From contig NW_019091374.1 in assembly GCF_001949145.1 (NCBI RefSeq), forward strand, positions 629,429 to 693,428: a stretch of 64,000 bases of DNA, in the 5' to 3' direction. Below the pieces are notes generated by a model. It saw nothing but the letters and a program-made list of their open reading frames with translations, was not told where the DNA came from and did not search any database. Shown in pieces: positions 1 to 9,831 of this stretch; position 1 is the stretch's first letter; every line of letters begins with the position of its first letter. This DNA is from Acanthaster planci. Lineage: Eukaryota > Echinodermata > Asteroidea > Valvatida > Acanthasteridae. A program made the translations under genes and the position numbers.

Positions 1-295
1 CCATGCTCACAGAGAGAAGAGCCTCCACACTTTATACACTGACTCTTCTGTCTCCCGTGCTCATAGATTGAAGCACCTCCACATTCTTTGCATTTTCGTC
101 TTGCTCTCCCGTGCTCACACCTATTTCTGTTAATTCTCTCTAGCTTTTTATCGGTACATTGATTACAGCAGCGGTTCATGGTACCATCTGACTTGGTTCT
201 AAAATCTTGTTTTGACTTTTCACAGATTGTGAGAGTTTTGTTTTCCATCTCAGATTTAATACCTATTTGTTTAAGGCAGTTGTAAAATTTTTCCA
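1..295 (-). CDS. CEHGR-repeat Cys/His protein, open at the window edge
   Basis: An uninterrupted frame starts at the ATG at 295-293 and runs off the window start (about 98 codons, no stop). The first half is lysine-rich with a CCNQC cluster. The second half holds repeats of about 19 residues built on CEHGR, Cys-x2-Cys-GG-x3 and then EHGR again (CEHGRARRKCKECGG, YEHGRQKSQCIKCGG, CEHG). The spacing of Cys and His suggests repeated zinc-binding knuckles. Similar CEHGR/CKECGG repeats are known from large DNA virus and virus-like element proteins of unknown role. It sits directly downstream of the ATPase relic on the same strand, so it is probably a gene of the same element. No function is assigned. 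Confidence 0.6.
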
Positions 296-363
296 TTTTT
301 ATTGAAGTGAAAAATCGACCGCCGGTTCGGTATTTAAAATCAATTGATTAAACCTCACATCTC

Positions 364-570
364 TCAAATGCTTTTTAATTGAGGCCCTTTTTTATCGGGC
401 ACTACATTGTTCTCGTCAAAGCATTGATCAAATGAATTTCGATCTTTACAATAAAACATAGCAATCCAGGCCGTGTTCTCACTGTAGTCCTTCAACACAG
501 AGTTGTACTTTTGCGACAATAACCAACATGAATGGTTAAAATGCCAACCACTGAAAGCCATTTTGGACAA
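364..570 (-). pseudogene. Packaging ATPase relic, C-terminal part
   Basis: This frame begins around KMAFSGWHFNHSCWLLSQKY and carries the Q-Y-N block that in A32-like/FtsK-HerA ATPases acts as the sensor after Walker B. An aromatic-rich segment (AMFYCKDRNSFDQCFDE) and the stop at 364 follow. It is in a different frame from the Walker A/B piece at 600-929. The break falls in about 30 bases that include an A-rich run near 595-601. The two pieces therefore look like one gene split by a frameshift. The product would have driven genome packaging into capsids; no intact protein can be made from this copy. Confidence 0.7.
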
Positions 571-599
571 GGCACATGTACTGCTTCCTTCAGATTTTT

Positions 600-929
600 T
601 TAACGATATTTAATAAACTGATCGACAGCACAATCGTCCACAATAAATAAAGTGTGTGTACCATCGAGCACCTTTTGATATAATTCAATAGCTTTGTTTA
701 ATTCGAGTTTCTCCCGATCTATGTCACATATAAGTACATTTTCGTCTGTGTATATCCATAGAAGATTTAAATAAGTCTTATTTTTAACTAGCGTCGGGCA
801 TATGATCACGATCGCTTCAAATGTAAAGCGATACTCAGTTTCTAATAAATCTAATATCCACTGGGTCTTCCCACTTCCCGTTTTACCTACGATTAATGCA
901 CAGTGTGGCTTCTTGTACATCTGGTTCAT
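600..929 (-). pseudogene. A32-like genome-packaging ATPase relic, N-terminal part
   Basis: The 109-residue frame starts at the ATG at 929-927. It has a clear Walker A P-loop (GKTGSGKT, about residues 15-22) and a Walker B strand (LFIVDDC, about residues 93-99). This pairing and spacing are typical of the Polinton/adintovirus/poxvirus A32-like packaging ATPases. The frame then ends early at TAA (602-600), before the sensor region, which continues in another frame downstream (364-570). The neighbouring polymerase and Cys/His ORF support the Polinton assignment. An AAA or other P-loop ATPase is less likely given this context. Confidence 0.75.
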
Positions 930-1113
930 ACTTTTTTAATAAACCAAACTTTTAAAATTCCCGTCCTCTACCGTCAATTGCGCGACCATTAGCAAAAACA
1001 CGTACATTGTCAACGGACCTGCAGTTTTTGCTTCCCTTTCCGTCTTTATCGATATGTCACCTCCACCTCCCAAGGGCCGACCCTATCCGTGTGCTGCATT
1101 GTCGTCCGAACTC

Positions 1114-1299
1114 CTAAAGTCTAACCAAAGTCCATATTGGTCCTTTAGATACTTTAACTTCTGTCCAATGTTGATATGCAAATAGCCCTTGTGAATACAG
1201 CTGATTTGGTTTACCCTCTACCGTGACCACAGTTTTACTTATATGCGGATAATAGAATCTTTGGGGATTTTTAACGGCCGGATCTTTGAACAGGATCAA
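1114..1299 (-). pseudogene. Possible Polinton capsid-protein fragment
   Basis: A 61-residue frame reads through IVTVEGKPNQLY-like text (visible as VTVEGKPNQLYSQGL) preceded by RFYYPHISK. From memory of the family, a phrase of the form N-P-x-I-x3-V-T-x-x-G-x-P-N-x-L-Y-x-x-G is found near the C-terminus of Polinton major capsid proteins. The position between the ATPase and the polymerase of the same element fits. The piece is short and the rest of a capsid gene is not recognisable at 930-1582, so this is a tentative call. Confidence 0.4.
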
Positions 1300-1582
1300 A
1301 ACGCCTTTCAGGCTTCTAATCGTTTGATCAATGCTGATTTTTCATAACGTGTCTGACTTTTTTACAACTTGTTTCTTCCAAAAATGAATTTGGTAAAAAG
1401 ATTAAAACGGGACCTACTTTATACTATGTGTTAAACGGGCCCAAACGGAGTTTCGTAAGACAACAGCTTCAAGTAGCCTAGTACCCAAAGACACCGAGTT
1501 ACCTCCCGACCAAGTTTAACTGTGCAATAACCGAATTGAGAGCTTTTTCTTTGTTTTTGAAATTAGAGTTATACACCCATTC

Positions 1583-1981
1583 TTAAATGAATGAATCGCG
1601 TAGTTTTTTCGATTTAAATTTGGGACCTTGTGAAGCTTGCCTGGCGCGTTCTAGGTCAGTCGCCTTAAATCCGCTAATGGCCGATTGACAGTGCCCATAA
1701 GCTAATGTATCAATGCCATTTGGTAATATGTACCGCTTCATGTCTAAGTGGGACAGACTTAGTTTATTTTGCAAGATTGTGTATAATTGATGCTTGTCTG
1801 ATCTGAATAGCTTTTGTGTGTTATAATGCTGTACCCGTTCAAATAAGTATCTTTTATAAGCCTCGTGCGATAAGTGTGTTTCGGTTACCACTTTAGTGAC
1901 TCCTTTCACTTTTTTCAAATTTTGGTCCTCCGTTAAAATGGAGTACATTGTTGGTCGAATGCAAATAGCTTCCTTTATCAC
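1583..1981 (-). pseudogene. Polymerase B fragment: C-terminal region
   Basis: A 132-residue frame ends at a stop at 1583. Landmarks are RPTMYSIL near the start, a lysine-rich VKGVTKVV stretch, a SDKHQLYTI block and KRYILPNGIDTLAYGH near the end. These match the thumb/C-terminal part of Polinton polymerases. The stop after this block probably is the natural end of the gene. Confidence 0.75.
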
Positions 1982-2035
1982 TTTGCCACCAAATTTGTCC
2001 TTCGTCTTACCGATTACTTTTTTTTATTTTTAGCA

Positions 2036-2230
2036 TCACATGCGTAGGTGGATAGTTGCTAAAGTCGAATAGCCCGCGCTTCTTACCAAAGTAGTCGTTT
2101 CGGTCCTCAGTTTGAATTTGAACGAGCAGCTATCGGTATCTGTATGAAGTAAGTTTATTTTGTCGCCAAAATTGGCTATCAGTTCGTTATAGTAAAAGTC
2201 ATACATTAACGTCTGAGACGGGTCTAGCAC
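2036..2230 (-). pseudogene. Polymerase B fragment: motif C (DTDS)
   Basis: The frame contains LLHTDTDSCSF. It carries the two catalytic aspartates of family B motif C. In front is the usual LMYDFYYNELIANFGDKI helix. After motif C the frame degenerates before the C-terminal fragment resumes at 1981. Confidence 0.75.
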
Positions 2231-2321
2231 GCTTAAGCCACAGTAAATGGGCTTATTTAACTTGGTCTTTATGCGATACCTTTCGACGAATGAGAGCGTA
2301 GTCGATTTGTAGTTTGGTTTA

Positions 2322-2531
2322 CTAAGTTAGCTTCTTATATTGATCTGCGTCTTGAAGGTCCTTCAATAGATGTCCATTGATTCGGTATCTCAGGTATTCC
2401 ATCGTCTTGCCAAATACCGAATTGTTCATCAATTTGAAGAAGTCTTTCTCAAAATCAGACTTGGCTTTTTTTACGCAATCGGTGTTTTTATCAATGTAAC
2501 TCTTCATCCAAGACGCCTGTTTAAACGACAT
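2322..2531 (-). pseudogene. Polymerase B fragment: motif B (fingers)
   Basis: KSDFEKDFFKLMNNSVFGK matches the K-x3-NSxYG motif B of family B polymerases (Tyr replaced by Phe). It is followed by the TMEYLRYR helix. The frame is lost just downstream, before motif C. Confidence 0.75.
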
Positions 2532-2770
2532 TACACGGTAAACCTCTTTTAACTGGAGACCGAGTTGCAGGTAGGTAATGTTTGATTAGTGTGCCTAAAG
2601 TGGCTATGAGTTTATCTACTGAAGTTACTAATTATTTGCGTCTAAATACATGATGTGTTGGCATATTTGGATCGTAGTCTGGTAAACTCGAATTATTTGC
2701 CTTTGCATAGCGCTTTGCACCCATGCTAGAAATGCCGCCTCGTTTGGCCCTTTCAAAAAATAGGTGCGAG

Positions 2771-2986
2771 TCAATGTCTGTCAATAGTCGGTTCCAATTT
2801 AACCCCGGAATGTTTTAACAACGCATCCCATGATAAACCCGGTGAAGTGTAATAGTTGGCTGGGTCAAGGCCATATTTTCTTTTACACACTTGACGGAAG
2901 TTCTCAAATACACCCGCCAGTAGTAGTACATCCGTTTCTACGTATTGTGGCAGTCTCCCAGGTTTTGGCAATTGAACGTTCGCCAT
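2771..2986 (-). pseudogene. Polymerase B fragment: end of the exonuclease region
   Basis: The frame reads ETDVLLLAGVFENFRQ and then YGLDPANYYTSPGLSWDALL. This is a very characteristic Polinton/adintovirus polymerase block (Exo III through the following helix). It overlaps the previous fragment (2938-3228) in a different frame, marking one frameshift. A further piece with RGGIS-like sequence can be read in another frame at about 2640-2770. Confidence 0.8.
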
Positions 2987-3228
2987 ACTTTTTGCGCTCT
3001 TAGGCCCACGTGTTCTTTTTCTGTAATTGTCTCTTGCTTCAAGCTACTATAAAATGCGTCTCTTGGTGGTAAGTTAATCTCTTCAAATCCGTCAAAGGAG
3101 TCGATGTATTTATGAGGATAAATTCCCTTTTCTAAAAGCATGTCGGTGTCATTTGGGAATCTTCCGCGAAATAACTTGATATCATCCGGGGAACAATTTT
3201 TAATCAACCGATCGAGTGAAGCGGCCAT
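2938..3228 (-). pseudogene. Polymerase B fragment: exonuclease/spacer
   Basis: The frame carries DSFDGFEEINLPPRDAFYSS and then HVGLRAQKVWRTFNCQNLGD. This is the conserved stretch between Exo II and Exo III in Polinton-type polymerases. A frame change near 2940-2985 separates it from the next block. Confidence 0.8.
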
Positions 3229-3527
3229 GAAATAAAATGAGTCGAGAAACCATAGTTGCCCAAAGCTAAACGAAATGTAATTTTCGGTGTTTTAGCGATT
3301 ACTTTAATCTCCTTCCCGTTGAACTCGCGCACACCTTGCATGATTAAATGCGCGTCATATTTCTCCAAATTGTGTAAAATCACGGGAATGGGCGTTTGAT
3401 TAGGCACGACTCTTAACTTGAGATTACAGTTGGCATGTGCGGGGCCTCTGTATTTACCCATTAGGTGGCAGTGGTCTCTAACTTTGCTGAAATTATTGAT
3501 TGGCTTTGTGCGTGCCATACAAAGCAA
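3204..3527 (-). pseudogene. Polymerase B fragment: zinc-like motif and Exo II
   Basis: VRDHCHLMGKYRGPAH followed by NCNLKLR is the HNH-like Cys/His signature preceding the exonuclease domain. ILHNLEKYDAHLI then corresponds to the Exo II block (F/H-N-x3-YD). The frame shifts near 3210-3228. Confidence 0.85.
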
Positions 3528-3653
3528 CTCCCTAAAACCAGATTCGTTAATTTACTGAACTAAAAGCGGCTTTTTCGTTCTTTATTTTCGGCTCCTTTGG
3601 AATTGAACATTGGTAATCAGATTCTTTATTTTTAATCGATATGCTTTTTCATT

Positions 3654-4193
3654 TCATTTTTCATATCGATGTGATTCAATTCGTGGAATTTGTGAAATTG
3701 GTGTTGGAAAGCTTATGTTTGTGAAATTTAAACCGTCTTTGTCCGTGTAATTTGAAGGTCTGTCTTCGTGTATTTTATACCTTGGTTTGATTTCCAATTT
3801 ATTTTTGACATTGTCTGTGTATAACTTTAAAGCTGCTCTCAATGCCCAGCGAATGCACTGTTGATCATTTTTGTTTTGAACGTTTATGAATGCTTTCTTA
3901 CGGGCTAGTTGTTCAGGTAACGGAATGCAAGTTGCGCCCACCGGATTATGCTTTACCACGTTGATGTAAAAGGCGACTACTTTATCAAAGACCCAACCAG
4001 ACTCTCTCTGTTCGATTTGCTTTTGTCTTTGCTCCGCAAGTGCATATTTGATGTCTCGTTCAGAGATGACTACGTTATTTTTGCTCAAAAAGGTAAAGGT
4101 GCCAAGTTCGGTCTTTTCGGGTTTTTCCAATTTGAACTGAACTTTGAAAGCCGTTTGCAATTTATAAGAGCCGAGTTCTCGAAATTCGTCCAA
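3654..4193 (-). pseudogene. Polymerase B fragment: N-terminal region
   Basis: This is the longest open piece (179 residues). It includes ESGWVFDKVVAFYINV, IPLPEQLARKKAFINVQNK, NDQQCIRWALRAAL and a closing FPTPISQIPRIESH. These match the N-terminal domain that precedes the HNH-like motif in Polinton polymerases. The region 3528-3653 between this and the next fragment is disturbed. Confidence 0.8.
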
Positions 4194-4203
4194 TGCTTTC
4201 TTC

Positions 4204-4627
4204 TCAATGTAACTCTAAGTCCAAAAAGTGAACCAAGTCATACTCAAAGAAACGAGGTATCAATTCCCAGTTGCTAAAATTACCCTGAAAGCGCCGAACG
4301 CTTTTAATGTCTACTTCTGCAAGTTCTTCCGGTTGACTATAAGCTTTAATTGCTTTGATGAGATCTTTCTTTAGGATTCTGCGCGTGTATATCAAAGGGT
4401 ATGTGATTGGCTCGGACAGTCTGTAGAAGTTGATGATATGATTGACGTGGGAGATATCTGAACTGTTGTTGGCTAGCTCGAATTGATTGGACTAGTTCTG
4501 GGTTGGTGTGTAATTTGCGCTTTGGTGGTAGTAATGGAATGTTATACTGCTTGACAAAGTCGGCTAGAAACGATTTTTTAAATCGGTTAAAGGTCGAAAA
4601 TAATGGTCTTGATTTGTGGCTGTTCAT
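4204..4627 (-). pseudogene. Unrecognised ORFs at the 5' side of the polymerase relic
   Basis: Two overlapping minus-strand frames (4346-4627, starting MNSHKSRPLFSTFNRFKKSF, and 4204-4395) precede the polymerase N-terminal fragment. They may be the extreme N-terminus of the polymerase gene in two frames or a separate small gene. I do not recognise them. Composition is lysine- and glutamine-rich, like the rest of the element. Confidence 0.4.
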
Positions 4628-4640
4628 GTCTCTATTTATA

Positions 4641-6061
4641 TATACATTTTATTTTTCCCCCTTTTTTTTCTTAAAGCCCTGTTTGATTTGACATATTTTT
4701 ATTAAATACACCTATACTTAAGGCGGTTGCAAAATTGGGGAAGTCCCAGTGGGTCACGAGTTCAGTCACGCCTTGTTTGTGGAAAGTCCCCCGCGTGTCA
4801 AAGGTCATGTGTGTGTATGGAAAGTCCCCCGCGTGTCAAAGGTCAATGTGTGTGTGGAAAGTCTCCCCCCCCACGTGTGAATGGGGCCGACCGATGTAGT
4901 ACAGGAGGGTTGAGTTGATGAAGCGTGGAGACAGGGTCAAACACAGTGGTTGGTCTCGAACTCTCTTATACCTACTACTACAGGTCAAATCATTGCTCCA
5001 TGGTCGAATACCTCTACGATCAAGAGAATCTTCCGATCATCAGTAGGCCTATTAATATATAGATTACTCCAGTCTTAAGGTTCTGAAATGCAGTAGAGAT
5101 ATTGAACAAGATCAGACTGATAAAAAGAGGAAAGCAGCAATGTGATCAATAATTAGAATGTTACCACTTTAAGCGTCGACAAAGTTGATCAAAAGTGACT
5201 GGTTTTGTTTTAACACACCTCTTGCTGGTTCTTTATCCTGGTCGATTGAAGTACCATCACGTGTGGTTCACCCATGGACTTTATACATATTTGGCCATGT
5301 TGTAAATAAAGGCGAGGTTAACTCATCATTTTTTAAAGTTGAGAGTAGAAATGAAAGTGATGATTTGAAATGTCACGACAAATTAGTACCTGTCTGATGA
5401 ATATTTTCAAATTTGTAATTAAATATAACAACATATACATACCTTATTGTTTTATATGGGCGACATTTATTGCGAAGGAGGCTTGGAGAGCAGCAATCTG
5501 ATCTCATTCTAATAGACAGTTAGAATAAAACGGATGCAGGAAATACGATTGAAAATGGTGAAACAAAACGTATCATGGAGGAATTATTTCGTGTATTGAA
5601 GGGCGACATCGTGCAAAAACCATTAGAAAACAAGCTAGAAATCTCCTAAATTTGGTCTTGTTTGAAATGAACAAATCACATGTCAAGGGTGTAAACAGAA
5701 TACGTTTCCAGTGAAACGTGCAAGGGAACGGTTGGTAGTTCCATCACAAGTCAAATTGCCAAGGCAATCTGTTAGTGTTATTCGAGTCAAAAATAACGGC
5801 TGATACGAGTGACAAAGGATTCCCTTCGCTTAGTTATTTCATTTGAACAGCTGCATGGAGACTTGCATGGAGCCTAGGGTAAGGACTTATAGGTTGGACT
5901 TGGAAGGCACGTGATGGTTTTTATGACAAATCTGTATGGTTGTATAGAGCCAATGATACCATGGAGATGATGATAGAAAGGATGTAGTGTTAATTTGCCC
6001 ACGGACAGGGCTATTGGGTTACCACTACTCAATGTATAACACTTTCTTTTACATTGCTCAG
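4641..6061. other. Spacer between the Polinton relic and the GPCR
   Basis: Apart from the tandem repeat at 4779-4880 I see no supported gene. The missing 5' exon(s) of the GPCR (signal peptide and any N-terminal domain) should lie here or further upstream on the plus strand, but I could not identify them. Confidence 0.5.
4779..4880. repeat. Short tandem repeat, unit about 37 bp, roughly 3 copies
   Basis: The unit GTGGAAAGTCCCCCGCGTGT, followed by CAAAGGTCA and a TG-rich tail, occurs twice almost unchanged. A third, degenerate copy is present (GTGGAAAGTCTCCCCCCC). Confidence 0.8.
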
Positions 6062-9000
6062 CGTAACAATTTCACTTGCTACGTGGAAGATCCCAGAACT
6101 GACATCAAAAAGGGATACTATGTCATCGGTGCCTGCCCTCTAGACCAAACGACTCAGGACAGCAAAATACGCCAACGTTGCGAGAATGTCAACGAGAACG
6201 ACTTCTTGTCCCGTGTCCTGGTCTCCGGGCGGAAGAACGACTTCCCATACTCCAACGTGCACTGCGCTCTCTGCTGGGGTGAGAAAACGTCCGACTTGGA
6301 GGCGTGGAGCGTGGCCGTCAGCTGTGAGTCGGAATCGGCCGACGCGTCCGTCACCCAGCTATTTTCCAACTCCACGGCCAAGAACACGCTAGATCTCGTA
6401 GAGCAGGTCCAGGGATGTCGCGTTACGATTCGACAGCCACAGATAGCTGGTGTCAGCCTGCGAGCGTGCTTTCTCGGCGAAGGGGGCACTTACATCGACC
6501 AATGCCCTCCTGGAAGCTTACTGGACGTTGCCTGCAAATCCTACACTGCAGTCAGTGTAGCCTCCCCTTTGATGAAGTACACAGTTGGTAAAAACCCACA
6601 CTGTTTGGTGTGCAACAACCCTTCGTTGTTAAACACTGACTGCGACGAGTATTATCCCTTCGTTTACAGCGTCTTATTCGGAGGCCAGACACCTCCGTAC
6701 GGCCCATCCCCAGTTCCGCCTCCGCTGTCAATCATCTTCGACTTCCGGTCCGGGGGCAACGTCAAGGTGGTGACGCAGGACGTCGTGATCTCAGAACAGC
6801 ATGTGACCTGTCCAGCCAACGAGGTGTATGACCCATTCCTATCTGCGTGTCGCGTGCTGTCCTGCGGCAAAGGGTACGTCTTTGACGGCGACCAGTGCGT
6901 GAGGGAATCAAACCGACTCCGACCAACATCTGAACAAGATATAGTCGTCTACGTACATATCACAGCCTGCAACTTGACGGTTTCAGGGTCTGGTCTCGCA
7001 CAGGACGTCGAGTTCAAGATGTGCCTGGGTGACCTCATTGGAGTCAATCAGAGTGATATTCAACAGTCGACCATGTCCCCAGCAGTAACCGATGTAAACT
7101 GCAACTCCACTAAGCAGCCAACAGTCCACCCACTCATGGTCTTGACAGACTGGGAGAGTTTCCTCACCTTCAGTCTTAAACTCGAGAAGATTGACGATGA
7201 GACATTGTGCCCAGGTGCTACTATCCTGTCCATTGAGGTAATTTATCACAGCGTGAATTTAACACTGAGTAGATGCAATGGGCGCTGGATTGACGAAACT
7301 TGCCTCTATCGAAACCAATTGCACTGGGCATACAGCAATACAACGTATGCCATTGGTGGCAGGATCCAACGTCAGGTGTATGAATCACTAGCAGTGACAG
7401 CTGGCTTTAGGAGGTGTTACAGTATCCAAATTTGCGATAATCCGGATCTCTCCTGCCTTCTTGAGACTTTCAATGGTTCCCTGTTTCACCAAAGTGCCGA
7501 AAACGCGACGTCCCTGGTGTACATTCCGACAGGGGATGTCTTCGATCGGGAGCAGTACATAGAGACCGCCGACGGGGAAATCCAGGTGTGCTCCTTCAAT
7601 CAGCCGAACGGGACGCGCAATCGCACCCAATTCTTCACCTTATTCGAGTACTCGCCCGTGCAGCAAATTCTGAGCATCGTCGGGAACAGCATTTCCATGT
7701 TAGCTGCTGTCATCACATTTGTGACCTTCGCCGTCTTCAAAGAGCTCAGGAACCGCACCAGCAGTCCGATCATGAACTTCACGATTTCCCTGTTTCTGGC
7801 CCAGCTTATTTTTCAACTGATCGGGGTGGGGACTGGACATGAGGCAATCTGTACTGCCATCGCAGTCTTAGCGCATTATTTTTTCCTAGTCTCTGTCATG
7901 TGGACAGGAGTTTTGGCTTTCATTCTCCATAGGGCATTTGCAAAAACTAGACAATCAGCAGTCGAGCAGGGCCACCGTCGCGATGGAGTACTGCTGCCCG
8001 CCGCATTTGCCTGGGGCGTCCCCTTGGCCATCACCCTCTCGTGCTTGATTCTCCACCTGTGCGACTGCACCGATCTTCCCCTTCAGTACGGCAACAGTCA
8101 AATCTGCTGGATTGGGAACGGTTACGTCAACATTGTCGTGTTCGGAGTTCCCATTGGGATCGTCATATTGGCCAACGTTATCCTGTTCAGTTTCACCGTC
8201 CGTGGAATTTGGCAGACCAAGCGTGTTACCAAGGCTGTCCAGAGTAAATCTGAAATACAACAAGTGAAGGAAGAACTGGTCATTTACATAAAGGTAGGTG
8301 GATATTATCAAGAAGTTTTTTCAAAAATTGTTACAGTCTCGGCACTTCGGCACTGAACGTGTTGTAGCCAAAAGCTAATGGTATAAGCAAAACCAATCAA
8401 TGAAGACGGACCACTTGCTTCTTAATCATATTAAATTTATCAGAAAAAAGGTGCTGTTCGATTGATCAGCTTGTAACTGAAAAGGTCAACAACTAATCAA
8501 TAAAAAATAATCTAATAGCACCCAACTTGCAGACATTGTAAATCTTATAGTCAGAACACCTCAATCTTGAAATCATGAACCCATACCGAACTATGCGTCG
8601 GCCTTGCAGCGCAGATAGGTAACAAGCAGCACTCTTGATTGCACCTTTCCAGAAAGGTGGACCATTTCAGAACAAAGTTTCAAGTACATGTAAAAAGAAA
8701 CTGCTATGGTCAACTTTGTATGCTGAAACTGATCGCCATGTTGAATGCTCAGGTCAGGAAGTACACATACTCATGAAAACGACCTCACACATGTATGATT
8801 AAGATTGCCTCAGACCGGAGTGTTCAGACTGAAAAAGTCAAGACGATTCTGGCTCAATGTCTCATAGGCTTATATATTTCTGGAGACTCTAAAAAAAGGA
8901 GTGTGGTAACATCGGTTCCTTCTTAAATGAAACCTGCTCTGTTAAAATGAGTATTTTCCCAATCAATTTCGTTTCGGTTGGCATTAACAGTAATCACAGC

Positions 9001-9534
9001 AAGAGAATCTTTTGTGATAAGTTTAATTTAGCATCCTGATGAAGATCTAGACATAAATAATGTCAGTGACAGATGTGGAGGGTTCCTACTACGTACACTT
9101 TAAATACATACAGAAGTCACATTGGCACTGGTGACTTGTGGTTCATTTTTGCAGAGCAGCACATTACACTGGCGGTCCCTTATCATAGTTACAATATGTT
9201 AATGTTAAGCGACACGTAGCACTTATGTCGTACCGATTCTTTGTGACAGATCTCAAGCCTGATGGGCTTCACGTGGATCACTGGCTTTGCCGCTGCCATC
9301 AGCGACGTCCCAGCTCTTTGGTACGTCTTCATCCTCCTCAATTCTTGCCAAGGTCTGCTCGTTTGCATCTCCTTTGTCTGCAATCGGCGAGTCTGGTGTC
9401 TCTGGCGGGACGGCCTGGGCAAGATGTGCGCCCGTGCGCGGGGACTGGACGCGGGCGAGAGCGATACAGGCACGCTGGTGACAGGGGTCAGCTCCAAAGC
9501 GGTCCAGCTAAGCATAATTAAGACCAAGCAATAG
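5987..9534 (+). CDS. Methuselah-like class B seven-transmembrane receptor (5'-incomplete, two exons seen)
   Basis: Exon 6062(or earlier)-8293 joins exon 9250-9534 in phase 0, giving up to about 863 residues. The large extracellular part is cysteine-rich with many N-glycosylation sites. It holds blocks such as VHCALCWG and PLSIIFDFRSGG that I know from invertebrate Mth-like/orphan family B receptors. There is no canonical GPS (no C-x-C-x-HL-T) before TM1. TM1-TM5 lie in the first exon (about residues 559-585, 594-617, 618-648, 666-690 and 711-738 counted from 5987); TM6 (SLMGFTWITGF) and TM7 (WYVFILLNSCQGLLVCISF) lie in the second. The TM3 cysteine and the ECL2 Cys-Trp (QICWIG) that pair in this class are both present. 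Ligand unknown; expected at the plasma membrane, coupling to G proteins. Confidence 0.85.
6062..8293 (+). CDS. GPCR exon: extracellular region to ICL3
   Basis: A continuous frame runs to AAG|GTAGGT at 8293. The frame opens at an ATG at 5987, but a pyrimidine-rich stretch ending TTGCTCAG sits at 6054-6061. This makes an in-phase exon start at 6062 (RNNFTCYV) more likely than initiation at 5987, because residues before it contain no signal peptide. Past 8293 the open frame continues only into the intron and stops at 8356. Confidence 0.8.
8294..9249 (+). other. GPCR intron
   Basis: A 956-bp phase-0 intron. The donor is GTAGGT at 8294 and the acceptor is TTTGTGACAG ending at 9249. It interrupts the gene at the ICL3/TM6 junction. 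No gene or clear repeat is seen inside. Confidence 0.85.
9250..9534 (+). CDS. GPCR last exon: TM6, TM7 and cytoplasmic tail
   Basis: ISSLMGFTWITGF follows VIYIK in frame, the expected class B TM6 start. TM7 is WYVFILLNSCQGLLVCISF. The tail is about 50 residues (RRVWCLWRDGLGK onward) and ends IIKTKQ with a TAG at 9532-9534. Confidence 0.85.
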   Translation: MSSLMGFTWITGFAAAISDVPALWYVFILLNSCQGLLVCISFVCNRRVWCLWRDGLGKMCARARGLDAGESDTGTLVTGVSSKAVQLSIIKTKQ

Positions 9535-9825
9535 AGATTGCACCCAGCAACGTACAGAGGTATACATGGACACGACGTCCTGCAGCTGCAGACCAAGTAT
9601 AAATTCCCAGTTTGTTCATGTCTGGGCCATAGTGTTACGAAGTCTTGCTTTGCTGAAGGCACCCATCAACACGTTGCAGTAGTGGTAGATCCAGATTTCT
9701 AGTTGGGAGGGGAACCAAAATGAGAGGCTTTTTCTTAAAAAAAATCCTATCCGTACATGAATCCCCACCCTTCTCCCAAAGCAAGGTGGTACAGTTTGGA
9801 GTGTTGGCAGCAGTGACTAAAAGAA

Positions 9826-9831
9826 AATAAA
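9826..9831 (+). promoter_or_regulatory. Candidate polyadenylation signal of the GPCR
   Basis: AATAAA lies about 290 bp after the GPCR stop codon on the same strand. Position fits a short 3' UTR. Confidence 0.45.

Larger units (their letters stand above)
1583..4193 (-). pseudogene. Polinton-type family B DNA polymerase, broken into many frames
   Basis: Read in order on the minus strand, successive fragments carry the landmarks of protein-primed DNA polymerase B from Polintons. These are an N-terminal segment (3654-4193), a VRDHCH-x-GKYRGPAH zinc-like motif and an exonuclease-type HNLEKYDAHL block (3204-3527), a long exonuclease/spacer segment (2938-3228), a segment ending the exonuclease domain (2771-2986), the NSVFGKTME motif B region (2322-2531), the DTDS motif C (2036-2230), and a C-terminal piece with KRYILPNGIDTLAYGH (1583-1981). 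At least six frame changes or stops separate them, so the gene is dead. Fragments overlap or abut at the breaks, which suggests small indels rather than large losses. Confidence 0.85.
1..4640 (-). mobile_element. Polinton/Maverick-type element relic
   Basis: All recognisable pieces read on the minus strand: a Cys/His repeat ORF at the window edge, an A32-like packaging ATPase in two frames, a possible capsid fragment and a protein-primed type B DNA polymerase in many frames. A polymerase of this kind plus a packaging ATPase is the known core of Polintons/Mavericks and adintovirus-like elements. Every sizeable gene is interrupted, so this is an old inactive copy. The left part lies outside the window and I could not find a terminal inverted repeat. 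The right limit near 4640 is only where the last ORF starts. Confidence 0.8.

Noticed and set aside
5185-5397. 70-codon frame upstream of the GPCR as its first exon
   Set aside because: No signal peptide, no in-phase donor, and no similarity to the family's N-terminal domains.
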